Positions 6,971 through 15,832 of a stretch of 35,177 bases of DNA are shown piece by piece. The position numbers and the translations under genes were made by a program. This DNA is from Piscinibacter caeni (GTDB lineage Bacteria; Pseudomonadota; Gammaproteobacteria; Burkholderiales; Burkholderiaceae_C), in NCBI GenBank assembly GCA_003265685.1, contig KZ836127.1:1-35177 (forward strand). Reading direction: 5' to 3'. The notes below the pieces were generated by a model. That model searched no databases. It was not told where the DNA came from and saw only the letters and a list, made by a program, of their open reading frames with translations. Position 1 is the stretch's first letter. The number at the start of each line of letters is the position of its first letter.

Positions 6971-8503
6971 ATGGCCACCGCCGCCTTCGAGACCCCCAAG
7001 CTCAAGCCCTATCCGGTGATCCCACTGGTCGCCGCGGGGGCGATGGCGCACAGCAAGCCCTACGTGGCCAACGCCGCGATCCAGGCCAACATCGGCTTCC
7101 CCGGCGAGCTGGCCGAGGGCTGGGAGCAGCGCGCCATCGCGAAGATGGGCGAGCTGCTCGGCAAGTACCGCAGCCTGCAGGTCTACATGGACGCCTGCGT
7201 GCACTGCGGCGCCTGCTCCGACAAGTGCCACTACTTCCTCGGCACCGGCGACCCGAAGAACATGCCGGTGGCGCGCCAGGACCTGATGCGCGCCGTCTAC
7301 CGCCGCTACTTCACCTTCGCGGGCAAGCACTTCCCGAAGCTCGTCGGTGCGGTCGACCTCACGAAGGACGTGCTCGACCAGTGGTACGCCTACTACCACC
7401 AGTGCTCCGAGTGCCGCCGCTGCTCGGTGTTCTGCCCCTACGGCATCGACACCGCCGAGATCACCATGGCCGCGCGCGAGATCATGGACTCGGTGGGCAT
7501 GGGCCAGAAGTACAGCAACGAGATCATCGGCAAGGTCCACCGCATCGGCAACAACCTCGGCCTGCCCGGCCCGGCGCTGGAAGACACGCTGCTCGGGCTG
7601 GAGGAAGACGTCAAGGAAGACACCGGCGTCGACGTGCGCTACCCGATGGACGTGCAAGGCGCCGAGGTGCTGCTGGTCACGCCGAGCGCCGACTTCTTCG
7701 CCGAGCCGCATGTGGAGAGCCTGATCGGCTACGGCAAGGTGTTCCATGCCGCGGGCATCAGCTGGACGCTGTCCAGCAAGGCCAGCGAGGCCGGCAACTT
7801 CGGCATGTTCATCGGCAACTACGAGCAGCTGCGCAAGATCGCGCTGCGCATCCGCGAGGCCGCGCTCGAGCTCGGCGTCAAGCGCATCGTGGTGGGCGAA
7901 TGCGGCCACGCCTGGCGCGTGGCCTACAGCTTCTGGAACACGCTGGTGGGCATCGGCGCGGGCGGCAGGGACCCGTTCGCCATCCAGCTGCAGAGCCAGC
8001 TCGACCCGAGCGTCAAGCAGCCGATGCACATCTGCGAGCTGACCTGGGACCTGATCCAGCGCGGCGCGCTGAAGTTCGACAAAGAGAAGAACGACGACCG
8101 CATCGTCACCTTCCACGACTCGTGCAACGTGGCGCGTGCCTCGCGCATGGGCGACGCGCCGGGTGGCCAGTTCACCATCCCGCGCAACATCATCAAGGCG
8201 GTGGCCAACCGGTTCCACGACATGGCGCCGGAGACCATCCACGAGAGCACCTTCTGCTGCGGCGGGGGCGGCGGCCTGCTGACCGACGACCTGATCGAGC
8301 TGCGCGTCAAGGGCGCGCTGCCACGCATGGAGGCGCTGCAGCAGGTGGTCGACCGGCACGGCGTGAACTTCATGGCCACGATCTGCGCCATCTGCAAGGC
8401 GCAGTTCAGCAAGGTGCTGCCGTACTACGGCTTCGACATGAGCATGGTCGGCGGCGTGCACCAGCTGGTGAGCAAGGCCATTCGCCTCGGCGAGCCGCAC
8501 TGA
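6971..8503 (+). CDS. dsrK: DsrK, HdrD-like iron-sulfur subunit of DsrMKJOP
   Basis: DsrK is the cytoplasmic-face catalytic subunit of DsrMKJOP, thought to reduce or oxidise DsrC. The 510-residue protein has two [4Fe-4S] ferredoxin motifs, CVHCGACSDKCHY and CSECRRCSVFCPYG, followed by heterodisulfide-reductase-type CCG domains: HDSCNVARASRMG, FCCGGGGGL and ICAICKAQF. These are the features expected for a noncubane cluster site that acts on disulfides. The ATG is 4 bases after dsrM. Isp2 at 32355 is a paralogue with the same layout. Confidence 0.96.
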   Translation: MATAAFETPKLKPYPVIPLVAAGAMAHSKPYVANAAIQANIGFPGELAEGWEQRAIAKMGELLGKYRSLQVYMDACVHCGACSDKCHYFLGTGDPKNMPVARQDLMRAVYRRYFTFAGKHFPKLVGAVDLTKDVLDQWYAYYHQCSECRRCSVFCPYGIDTAEITMAAREIMDSVGMGQKYSNEIIGKVHRIGNNLGLPGPALEDTLLGLEEDVKEDTGVDVRYPMDVQGAEVLLVTPSADFFAEPHVESLIGYGKVFHAAGISWTLSSKASEAGNFGMFIGNYEQLRKIALRIREAALELGVKRIVVGECGHAWRVAYSFWNTLVGIGAGGRDPFAIQLQSQLDPSVKQPMHICELTWDLIQRGALKFDKEKNDDRIVTFHDSCNVARASRMGDAPGGQFTIPRNIIKAVANRFHDMAPETIHESTFCCGGGGGLLTDDLIELRVKGALPRMEALQQVVDRHGVNFMATICAICKAQFSKVLPYYGFDMSMVGGVHQLVSKAIRLGEPH

Positions 8504-8523
8504 CATCTTTTCGAGGAGACACC

Positions 8524-10482
8524 ATGTCCGGCCCTGCCGATAGCGCGACCGCCAAGCCGCTCACCTTCCGCCGCTTCAAGGACGGCGACGCCAAGGTCAA
8601 GCGCTGGCAGGACGAGATCTTCGACGCCGACCACTCGCACAAGTGCCCGACCTACATCCAGAGCACGCCGCCCTGCCAGGGCTCGTGCCCCTCGGGCGAG
8701 GACATCCGCGGCTACCTCAACATCGTGCGCGGCATCGAGAAGCCGCCCGCCGGCGTGCCCTGGCAGGAGTACGCCTGGCGCCGCCTGACCGAGGCGAACC
8801 CGCTGCCCTCGGTGATGGGCCGCGTGTGCCCGGCGCCCTGCGAATCGGGCTGCAACCGCAACGAGGTGGAAGACTTCGTCGGCATCAACTCGGTCGAGCA
8901 TTTCCTCGGCGAGTACGCGATCGCGAACAAGCTGCAGTTCAGGAAGCCCGAGAAGCAGACAGGCAAGACGGTCGCGGTGATCGGCGGCGGCCCGGCCGGC
9001 CTGTCGGCCGCCTACCAGCTGGCGCGCAAGGGCCACGCGGTGACGATCTTCGACGAGCGCGCCGAACTCGGCGGCATGATGCGCTACGGCATCCCGGGCT
9101 TCCGCACCCCGCGCCCGGTGCTCGACGCCGAGATCCAGCGCATCCTCGACCTCGGCGTCACGGCGCGCATGGGCACGCGCATCGGCACCGACATCACGAT
9201 GGAGCAGATCCGCGCCGAGTTCGACGCGGTGTTCCTCGGCCTCGGGGCGCAGGCCGGCCGGCCGCTGCCGGTGGAAGGCTCGGACGCACCCAACGTCGTC
9301 ACCGCCACCGCGTTCCTCAAGGCCTTCAACGACGGCCGCATGCGCCATGTCGGCAAGCGCGTTGTGGTGGTCGGCGGGGGCGACACCTCGATCGACGTGG
9401 CCACCGTGGCGCGGCGCCTCGGCCACATCGAGAAGGTCAACGAGAGCGACCGGCCGGAGAACGCCATCGCCGGCGTGGTGGCGCACGACGTGGCCGCCGT
9501 GTCGGCGCGCCAGGGCGCCGACGTCACGCTGACCTCGATCTTCGCGATCGACAAGATGCAGGCCAGCCGCCACGAGGTGGAACATGCGCTGGCCGAAGGC
9601 ATCGCGATCCGCGGCGGCTACGCACCGGTGGCGGTGATCCGCGACGCGAGCGGCCGCGCCACCGCGCTGCGCGTGATCCGCTGCGAGGCGAAGGTTGCCG
9701 GCGGCCGGCTCGAAATCAAGAACATCGAGGGCACCGAGGAAGACCTCGAGGCCGACCTGATCGTCTCGGCGATCGGCCAGGCGGTCGACTTCACCGGCCT
9801 GGAGTCGCTGAACAACGGCAAGGGCGGCATCGGCGCCGACAAGAACTACCAGGTGCAGGGCCAGCCGGGCCTGTTCGTCGGCGGCGACGTGGTGCGCCCG
9901 CACCTGCTGACCACCGCGATCGGCCATGGTGCGATCGCGGCCGACGGCATCGACCGCTTCCTCGCCGGCGAACCGCTCGACAAGCGGCCGAAGATCGACG
10001 TGCACACCTGGGATCTCAAGCGCAAGCTGGTCGAGAAGGGGCTGACGCTCAGCGAGGTGCACGAGCCGATCCGCGGCACGGATGCCAGCACGGCGGCGAT
10101 CCACAACTTCGACAACCGCTCCGACCGCTACGTGATCCCGCACGAGGAGCTATTCCTCGGCCACTTCCCGTACTCCGCGCGGCACAAGCGCAAGATCGTC
10201 ACGCTCACGGCCGAGCAGGCACTGAACAACTTCGAGGAGCGTGTGCTGCCGCTCAGCGAAGCCGAGGCGCAGGCCGAGGCCAAGCGCTGCATGAGCTGCG
10301 GGCTGTGTTTCGAGTGCGACAACTGCGTCGTCTACTGCCCGCAGACGGCGGTGTTCAAGGTGCCCAAGTCCAAGGCCACCACCGGCCGCTACGTGGACAC
10401 CGACTACAGCAAGTGCGTCGGCTGCCACATCTGCAAGGACGTGTGCCCCACGGGGTACATCCAGATGGGCCTGGGGGAGTGA
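8524..10482 (+). CDS. dsrL: DsrL, NAD(P)H:acceptor iron-sulfur flavoprotein
   Basis: DsrL passes electrons between DsrAB and NAD(P)+ in the cytoplasm and is essential for sulfur oxidation in Allochromatium. The 652-residue protein is a GltD-like flavoenzyme. It has an N-terminal cysteine-rich cluster domain (CPTYIQSTPPCQGSCPSG; VCPAPCESGCN), an FAD Rossmann motif VIGGGPAGLSAAYQLA, a second nucleotide-binding motif VVGGGDTSIDVA, and a C-terminal extension with two ferredoxin motifs (CMSCGLCFECDNCVVYCP and CVGCHICKDVCPTG). The ATG at 8524 has GAGGAGA just upstream; the frame is open far upstream, but that part lies over dsrK. dsrJ starts 4 bases after the stop. Confidence 0.96.
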   Translation: MSGPADSATAKPLTFRRFKDGDAKVKRWQDEIFDADHSHKCPTYIQSTPPCQGSCPSGEDIRGYLNIVRGIEKPPAGVPWQEYAWRRLTEANPLPSVMGRVCPAPCESGCNRNEVEDFVGINSVEHFLGEYAIANKLQFRKPEKQTGKTVAVIGGGPAGLSAAYQLARKGHAVTIFDERAELGGMMRYGIPGFRTPRPVLDAEIQRILDLGVTARMGTRIGTDITMEQIRAEFDAVFLGLGAQAGRPLPVEGSDAPNVVTATAFLKAFNDGRMRHVGKRVVVVGGGDTSIDVATVARRLGHIEKVNESDRPENAIAGVVAHDVAAVSARQGADVTLTSIFAIDKMQASRHEVEHALAEGIAIRGGYAPVAVIRDASGRATALRVIRCEAKVAGGRLEIKNIEGTEEDLEADLIVSAIGQAVDFTGLESLNNGKGGIGADKNYQVQGQPGLFVGGDVVRPHLLTTAIGHGAIAADGIDRFLAGEPLDKRPKIDVHTWDLKRKLVEKGLTLSEVHEPIRGTDASTAAIHNFDNRSDRYVIPHEELFLGHFPYSARHKRKIVTLTAEQALNNFEERVLPLSEAEAQAEAKRCMSCGLCFECDNCVVYCPQTAVFKVPKSKATTGRYVDTDYSKCVGCHICKDVCPTGYIQMGLGE

Positions 10483-10486
10483 GACG

Positions 10487-10903
10487 GTGCGTTGCAGCCT
10501 GCCATGCCATCTCATGCGCCATCCGCTGGCGCTGGCATTGGCGCTCGTGCTGCTGATCGCCGCCACCGCGGCGCTGGCCGGCGAGCCTGCGGGCCGCACG
10601 CCGCGGCCCGCCATCGAGCCGGCGAAGGCCGGCACGCAGTGCGTGGCGCCGCCCGAGGTGATGCGGCGCGAGCACCCGACCCTGCTCAAGCACCAGCGCG
10701 ACGTGACGGTGCACCGCGGCGTGCGCGAGGCGCGCGACAGCCTGCAGGGCTGCGTGGGCTGCCACGCCAGTGCCGCCACCGGCAGCGTGGCGCAGGCGAA
10801 GACCGATTTCTGCAGCAGCTGCCACGCCTACGCGGCCGTGCAGATCGACTGCTTCGAATGCCACGCCAGCCGCCCGGCGCAGGCGGTGGCGCGCCAGCCA
10901 TGA
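10487..10903 (+). CDS. dsrJ: DsrJ, periplasmic tri-haem cytochrome c
   Basis: DsrJ is the periplasmic cytochrome c of the DsrMKJOP complex. Three CxxCH haem sites are visible: CVGCH, CSSCH and CFECH. The conserved GTQC segment (Cys52 from the GTG start) probably supplies the unusual cysteine axial ligand described for this protein. A signal peptide or anchor (RHPLALALALVLLIAATAALA) precedes the mature part. The GTG at 10487 is chosen because GGGGGAG lies just upstream within the end of dsrL; an ATG at 10514 would give a tidier signal peptide but has no ribosome site. The stop overlaps the ATG of dsrO. Confidence 0.95.
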   Translation: MRCSLPCHLMRHPLALALALVLLIAATAALAGEPAGRTPRPAIEPAKAGTQCVAPPEVMRREHPTLLKHQRDVTVHRGVREARDSLQGCVGCHASAATGSVAQAKTDFCSSCHAYAAVQIDCFECHASRPAQAVARQP

Positions 10904-11640
10904 CCACCGGCTCGACCGAAGCGCTCGCCGGACGGCGCAAGTTCCTCGGCCTGGCCGCCGCCGGTGCAGGCGGCGTGCTGCTCGCGCCGGGCATCCACCT
11001 GATCGAGGTCGCGCAGGCGGCCACGCCGGCCGTCAGCGCGAAGGTGCGCTGGGGCCTGCTGATCGACACCACGAAATGCAGCAGCGGCTGCACCGATTGC
11101 GTGGCCGCCTGCAACGCCGAGAACGGGCTCGACCCGCGCCCCTCACCGACTTCGGCGCAATGGATCCGCAAGGTCGAGATCAAGGAGATCGGCACCGGCC
11201 GCAGCGCCTCGCTGCCGGTGATGTGCCAGCACTGTGCCGAGCCGCCCTGTGTCGACGTCTGCCCGACTGGCGCCTCGTTCAAGCGCGCCGACGGCATCGT
11301 GCTGGTCGACCGGCATGCCTGCATCGGCTGCCGCTACTGCGTGATGGCCTGCCCGTACAAGGCGCGCAGCTTCGTGCACGAGCCGGTGACGAACCAGAAG
11401 CCCGAGGTGCCGCGCGGCAAGGGCTGCGTCGAGGGCTGCACCTTGTGCGTGCACCGCGTCGACCGCGGCGGCTCGCCCGCCTGCGTCGAGGCCTGCGCCA
11501 AGGCCGGCCACCACGCGATGCTGTTCGGCGACCTGAACGATCCGCAGAGTGCGATCTCGACGCGTATCCGCGAGGTCGCGACGCGCCAGCTGCGCGCCGA
11601 CCTGAAGCTCGATCCGGGCGTGCGCTACCAGGGGCTGTGA
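10900..11640 (+). CDS. dsrO: DsrO, Tat-exported ferredoxin-like iron-sulfur subunit
   Basis: DsrO is the periplasmic ferredoxin subunit that connects DsrJ and DsrP. The 246-residue protein has an N-terminal twin-arginine signal (AGRRKFLGLAAAG, Arg12-Arg13) followed by a hydrophobic stretch ending in AQAA. Four cysteine clusters of the NrfC/HybA type follow: CSSGCTDCVAAC, CQHCAEPPCVDVCP, CIGCRYCVMACP and CVEGCTLCVHR. The ATG overlaps the dsrJ stop as ATGA. Nothing is missing compared with the family. Confidence 0.95.
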   Translation: MTTGSTEALAGRRKFLGLAAAGAGGVLLAPGIHLIEVAQAATPAVSAKVRWGLLIDTTKCSSGCTDCVAACNAENGLDPRPSPTSAQWIRKVEIKEIGTGRSASLPVMCQHCAEPPCVDVCPTGASFKRADGIVLVDRHACIGCRYCVMACPYKARSFVHEPVTNQKPEVPRGKGCVEGCTLCVHRVDRGGSPACVEACAKAGHHAMLFGDLNDPQSAISTRIREVATRQLRADLKLDPGVRYQGL

Positions 11641-11642
11641 CC

Positions 11643-12830
11643 ATGCCGGGCGAACACTTTCAGCGCATCGAGCCGCGTGCCTTCTGGGCGCTGTTGGCCC
11701 TCGGCGGCGCGGTCACGCTCGCCGGTCTCTACGCCGCCCACACGATGGAACTGCACGGCCACGCCATCACCGGCATGACGAACCAGGTGGTCTGGGGCCT
11801 GCCGCACGTCTTCGCGATCTTCATGATCGTGGCCGCCTCGGGCGTGCTGAACGTCGCCTCGATCGGCTCGGTGTTCGGCCAGAGCGCCTACAAGCCGCGC
11901 GCGCCGCTGTCGGGCCTGCTGTCGCTCGCGCTGCTGGCCGGCGGCCTGATGGTGCTGATGCTCGACCTCGGCCGCCCGGAGCGCGTGATCGTCGCGGCGA
12001 CGCACTACAACTTCTCGTCGGTGTTCGCCTGGAACGTGTTCCTCTACTCGGGCATGGCGGCCATCGTCGGCATTTACCTGTGGACGATGTTCGAGCGGCG
12101 CATGAACCGCTTCTCGAAGGCGGCCGGCATCGCGGCACTGCTGTGGCGCTTCGCGCTGACCACCGGCACCGGCTCGATCTTCGGCTTCCTCGTGGCGCGC
12201 CAGGCCTACCAGTCGGCCGTGCTCGCGCCGCTGTTCATCGTGCTCTCGTTCGCCTGGGGGCTGGCGGTGTTCCTGATCGTGCAGTCGACCATGTACGCCT
12301 GGAACGGCCAGGCGCTGCCCGAGGTGGTGCGCGCCCGCATGGCGCGGCTGCTCGGCGTGTTCGTCGCCGCGTCGCTCTACCTGGTGGCCGTGTACCACCT
12401 CACCAACCTGTACTTCGCGAAGCAGGGCGCGTTCGAGGCCTTCATCCTGCTCGGCCGCGGCGATGCGCTGGGCCTGTACCCGGCGCTGTTCTGGGGCGGC
12501 TACGTGCTGCTGGGTGCCGTGCTGCCGATGGCGCTGCTGTTCCATCCGCGTGGCGTCGGCCCGAACGCGATGCTGCTGGCCAGCGGCATGGTGGTGGCCG
12601 GTGCGTTCGCGCTGCTGTTCGTCTTCATCGTCGGCGGGCAGTCGTTCCCGCTCGAGATCTTCCCGGGCCACGAGGTGACGAGCAGCTTCGCCGACGGCGC
12701 GGTGGAGCTCTACACCCCGCGCGGGCCCGAGTGGCTGCTCGGCTTCGGCGGCCTGGGCGCGGCCTTCGTGCTGACGCTGATCGGCGTGCGCGCGCTCGAC
12801 GTGCTGCCGCACGACGAGGGGCTGACATGA
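11643..12830 (+). CDS. dsrP: DsrP, NrfD-family quinone-interacting membrane subunit
   Basis: DsrP is the integral membrane subunit with a predicted quinone site. The 395-residue protein has roughly ten hydrophobic helices, beginning FWALLALGGAVTLAGLYAA. The segment LMVLMLDLGRPERV carries the Asp-Leu-Gly-Arg-Pro motif typical of the NrfD/PsrC family. The ATG at 11643 is 2 bases after the dsrO stop; an in-frame frame extends upstream across dsrO but has no coding sense. It ends in an ATGA overlap with dsrN. Confidence 0.95.
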   Translation: MPGEHFQRIEPRAFWALLALGGAVTLAGLYAAHTMELHGHAITGMTNQVVWGLPHVFAIFMIVAASGVLNVASIGSVFGQSAYKPRAPLSGLLSLALLAGGLMVLMLDLGRPERVIVAATHYNFSSVFAWNVFLYSGMAAIVGIYLWTMFERRMNRFSKAAGIAALLWRFALTTGTGSIFGFLVARQAYQSAVLAPLFIVLSFAWGLAVFLIVQSTMYAWNGQALPEVVRARMARLLGVFVAASLYLVAVYHLTNLYFAKQGAFEAFILLGRGDALGLYPALFWGGYVLLGAVLPMALLFHPRGVGPNAMLLASGMVVAGAFALLFVFIVGGQSFPLEIFPGHEVTSSFADGAVELYTPRGPEWLLGFGGLGAAFVLTLIGVRALDVLPHDEGLT

Positions 12831-14272
12831 ACCCGGCGCTGCTCGTTTCCGCCGCCCACAAGAGCTCGGGCAAGACGACGCTGACGCTCGGCCTGGCCGC
12901 TGCGCTGGCCGCGCGTGGCGAGGTGGTGCAGCCGTACAAGAAGGGCCCGGACTACATCGACCCGATGTGGCTCACGCTCGCCGCCGGCCGCGCCTGCGTC
13001 AACCTCGACCCGCAGCTGATGGGCTGGGACGAGATCGCCGCCCTGTTCGCGCAGCGCCTGCGCGGCGCGACGCTCGGCCTGGTGGAGGGCAACAAGGGCC
13101 TGTACGACGGCCTGGCGCTGGACGGCAGCAACAGCAACGCGGCGCTCGCGGCGCGGCTCGGCCTGCCGGTGCTGCTGGTGCTCGACGCACGCGGCATGAC
13201 CCGCGGCATCGCCCCGCTGATCCTCGGCTACCAGGCCTTCGACCGCGACATCCGCATCGGCGGCGTGATCCTGAACCAGGTCGGCGGCAGCCGCCACGAG
13301 GCCAAGCTGCGCAGCGTGATCGAGCACTACACCGACGTGCCGGTGCTCGGCGCGGTGCCGCAGGACGAGGCGCTCGCGCTGCCTGAGCGCCACCTCGGCC
13401 TGATGCCCGAGCGCGAGCTGGGCGACGCCGCGCAGCGCGTTCGTGCGATGGGCGAGCGCATCGCCGGTTGTGTCGACCTGGCGCGGGTGCGCGACCTGGC
13501 CGCCTCGCGCCGCTACGAGGACGTGGCCGCGCCGGTTGCCGACGCCACGCTGCGCCCGGCCGCCGAGCCGCTGCGCATCGGCATCGCGCGCGACAAGGCC
13601 TTCGGCTTCTACTACCCCGACGACCTGGAGGCCCTGCAGGCCGAGGGCGCCGAGCTGGTGCCCTTCGACACGCTGGCCGACCGCCACCTGCCGCCGGCGC
13701 TGGACGGCCTGTTCATCGGCGGCGGCTTCCCCGAGCTGTTCATGGACGAGCTGGAGGCCAACGCGGCGCTGCGCGGCGCGCTGCAGCGCGCCATCGTCGA
13801 CGGGCTGCCGGTCTACGCCGAATGCGGCGGCCTGATGTACCTGGCGCGCTCGATCGACTGGAACGGACGCCGCGCGCAGATGGTCGGCGTGATCCCGGGC
13901 GACGTGGTGATGTGCAAGCGCCCGGTGGGGCGCGGCTACGTGCGCGTGGAGGAGACCGCCGAGTTTCCCTGGCAGAGCGAGCACGACGAGCCGATGCTGC
14001 GCCAGGGGCACGAGTTCCACCACTCGCGGCTCGAGAATCTCGATCCGTCGGTGAGCTTCGCCTACCGCGTGCAGCGCGGCCACGGCATCGACGGCTGGCA
14101 CGACGGCGTGCTGGTGCACCGCGTGCTGGCCAGCTACACCCACCTGCGCCACAGCGGCGGCACCGACTGGCCGCGCCGCTTCGTGGCCCACCTGCGGCGC
14201 CTGCGCGCCGAGGACCGTGCGGCCGAGGCGCCGCGCCAACGTGTCGGAGGAGCGGCATGGTCAACACCCTGA
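12827..14272 (+). CDS. dsrN: DsrN, sirohaem amidase (cobyrinate a,c-diamide synthase-like)
   Basis: DsrN resembles CobB/CbiA and is thought to amidate sirohaem to the sirohaem amide used by DsrAB. The 481-residue protein has an N-terminal ATP-binding P-loop-like segment (SAAHKSSGKTTLTLGLA), a central synthetase domain with EGNKGLYDGL, and a C-terminal class I glutamine amidotransferase domain whose nucleophile region reads VYAECGGLMYLA, with a later candidate His in HEFHHSRLEN. It starts within the dsrP stop (ATGA) and its last 16 bases overlap the next gene. Function is known from family and context. Confidence 0.93.
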   Translation: MNPALLVSAAHKSSGKTTLTLGLAAALAARGEVVQPYKKGPDYIDPMWLTLAAGRACVNLDPQLMGWDEIAALFAQRLRGATLGLVEGNKGLYDGLALDGSNSNAALAARLGLPVLLVLDARGMTRGIAPLILGYQAFDRDIRIGGVILNQVGGSRHEAKLRSVIEHYTDVPVLGAVPQDEALALPERHLGLMPERELGDAAQRVRAMGERIAGCVDLARVRDLAASRRYEDVAAPVADATLRPAAEPLRIGIARDKAFGFYYPDDLEALQAEGAELVPFDTLADRHLPPALDGLFIGGGFPELFMDELEANAALRGALQRAIVDGLPVYAECGGLMYLARSIDWNGRRAQMVGVIPGDVVMCKRPVGRGYVRVEETAEFPWQSEHDEPMLRQGHEFHHSRLENLDPSVSFAYRVQRGHGIDGWHDGVLVHRVLASYTHLRHSGGTDWPRRFVAHLRRLRAEDRAAEAPRQRVGGAAWSTP

Positions 14273-14610
14273 ATGACACCGTGCGCGTCGGCGACCGCCT
14301 GATCAACGTCGATTCGGAAGGTTACCTGCGCCACCTCGGCGACTGGTCGGAGGACTTCGCCCGCGCGCTCGCCGAGCGCGAGGGCCTGGTGCTGACCGAG
14401 GCGCACTGGGAGCTGATCCGCTTCCTGCGCGCGTACTGGGCCGAGCACGGCGTGCAGCCGCAGGTGCGCGTGATGATCCGCCACTTCAGCGAGCGCTGGG
14501 GCGCCGAGCGCGGCAGCAACCACCACCTGCACGAGATGTTCCCGCGCGGCGGGCCGCAGAAGCAGGGCAACCGCCTGGCCGGCCTGCTGCGCACCAAGGG
14601 CGAACACTGA
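14257..14610 (+). CDS. Cysteine-free DsrC/TusE-family paralogue (RspA-like) between dsrN and dsrR
   Basis: The 117-residue protein aligns with DsrC along its length: [20 protein letters not shown] near the N-terminus, a central [17 protein letters not shown] helix, and [19 protein letters not shown] where DsrC has its cysteine arm. It contains no cysteine at all, so it cannot act as a sulfur carrier and fits the RspA type. CGGAGGAG lies 4-5 bases before the ATG, which is inside the end of dsrN (16-base overlap, different frame). It differs clearly from the other cysteine-poor copy at 1096-1425, so they are not a recent duplication. Possible roles are competing with DsrC for DsrAB or DsrK, or regulation; this is inference. 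Confidence 0.9.
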   Translation: MVNTLNDTVRVGDRLINVDSEGYLRHLGDWSEDFARALAEREGLVLTEAHWELIRFLRAYWAEHGVQPQVRVMIRHFSERWGAERGSNHHLHEMFPRGGPQKQGNRLAGLLRTKGEH

Positions 14611-14624
14611 AGGAGACCCGGCCC

Positions 14625-14966
14625 ATGTTCACGCTCACTCCTCCTGCCGCGGCACGCATCCGCCAGGCCGCCGTCGAAGGCGACATGGCGGAGCTCGCGC
14701 TGCGCGTGGCCGCGCGCCGCGAGCCCGACGGCTCGATCACCTACGGCATGGGTTTCGACGAGCCCGGCGACGGGGAGCAGCCCGCGCTGCTGAGCGACGG
14801 CGTGACCGTGCTGATCGCGAGCGCCTCCCGGCCGCTGCTGCAGGACACCGAGCTCGATTTTGTCGAGCTCGAGCCCGGCCAGTTCGGATTCGTCTTCGTG
14901 CCCCAGGCGGCACCCCGGCGCGGCGGCTGCGGCAGCTGTGGCGGCGGCAGCTGCGGCACCTGCTGA
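14625..14966 (+). CDS. dsrR: DsrR-like A-type iron-sulfur scaffold with unusual CxxC-x4-CxxC tail
   Basis: DsrR is an IscA/SufA-like protein affecting dsr expression in Allochromatium; that protein lacks the cluster-binding cysteines of IscA. The 113-residue protein here has the A-type start ([15 protein letters not shown]), the [22 protein letters not shown] strand region and [24 protein letters not shown]. The canonical first IscA cysteine is missing. The end carries four cysteines at 102, 105, 110 and 113 in a glycine-rich tail ([14 protein letters not shown]), instead of the usual CGCG. GGAGA precedes the ATG. Its place after dsrN supports the name, but the tail makes it distinct and metal binding is likely. 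Confidence 0.8.
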   Translation: MFTLTPPAAARIRQAAVEGDMAELALRVAARREPDGSITYGMGFDEPGDGEQPALLSDGVTVLIASASRPLLQDTELDFVELEPGQFGFVFVPQAAPRRGGCGSCGGGSCGTC

Positions 14967-14989
14967 GCCCCCTTCGAGGACGCAACGCC

Positions 14990-15832
14990 ATGAACGCCCG
15001 CATTCGCTTCCCCCGCGCCCTGTTCGACACCGCGCGCGTGCCGCGCCCCGGCAAGGTCTACCTGGTCGGCGCCGGCCCGGGCGACCCGGAGCTGCTCACC
15101 GTGAAGGCGGCGCGCCTGCTCGCCAGCGCGGACGTGGTGGTGATCGACCACCTGGTCTCGCCGCCGGTGCTCGCGCTGATCGGCCCGCAGGCCGAGCGCA
15201 TCCACGCCGGCAAACAGCGCAACCACCACACGCTCAGGCAGCACGAGATCAACGCGCTGCTGGTGACGCTGGCGCGCCAGGGCCGGCAGGTGGTGCGCCT
15301 GAAGGGCGGCGACCCGTTCGTGTTCGGCCGCGGTGGCGAGGAGATGCAGGAGCTGGTGGCCGCAGGCATCGAGTTCGAGGTGGTGCCGGGCATCACCGCC
15401 GCGTGCGGCGTGTCGGCCTACGCCGGCATCCCGCTGACGCACCGCGACCATGCGCAGAGCTGCACGCTCGTCACCGGCCACCTGAAGGACGGCAGCGCCG
15501 AGCTCGACTGGGCCGGCCTGGCCCGGCCGCGCCAGACGGTGGTGATCTACATGGGGCTGACCGCGCTGGCGCAGATCTGCTCGAAGCTGATCGAGCACGG
15601 CCTCGCGCCGACGCACCCGGCCGCGGTGGTGCAGCAGGGAACGACGGCGGCGCAGCGGGTCGTCACCGGCACGCTGGCCGACCTGCCGCAGCGCGTGGCC
15701 GAGGCCGGGCTGGAATCGCCCTGCCTGACGATCGTCGGCGAGGTGGTCAAGCTGCGCGCGATGCTCGACTGGTACGGCGTGCAGCCGGCCACGCTGCCAG
15801 CGCCGGCGTCACTCAGCGCGGCGTACGCCTAG
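14990..15832 (+). CDS. cobA: Uroporphyrinogen-III C-methyltransferase (SUMT)
   Basis: SUMT uses two SAM molecules to make precorrin-2, the first committed step to sirohaem, the cofactor of DsrAB. The 280-residue protein shows the family's [19 protein letters not shown] start, the VVIDHLVS segment, the [16 protein letters not shown] motif and [20 protein letters not shown]. It is the single-domain form, without the dehydrogenase/ferrochelatase half of CysG, so the later steps must be encoded elsewhere. GAGGA lies upstream of ATG 14990. Its final TAG shares bases with the stop of the convergent response regulator. Placed after dsrR, it gives the cluster its own cofactor supply. Confidence 0.94.
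   Translation: MNARIRFPRALFDTARVPRPGKVYLVGAGPGDPELLTVKAARLLASADVVVIDHLVSPPVLALIGPQAERIHAGKQRNHHTLRQHEINALLVTLARQGRQVVRLKGGDPFVFGRGGEEMQELVAAGIEFEVVPGITAACGVSAYAGIPLTHRDHAQSCTLVTGHLKDGSAELDWAGLARPRQTVVIYMGLTALAQICSKLIEHGLAPTHPAAVVQQGTTAAQRVVTGTLADLPQRVAEAGLESPCLTIVGEVVKLRAMLDWYGVQPATLPAPASLSAAYA

Noticed and set aside
6887-8506. 539-codon minus-strand frame opposite dsrK
   Set aside because: His/Ala/Val/Arg-rich shadow with no family likeness; dsrK on the plus strand has clear motifs throughout.
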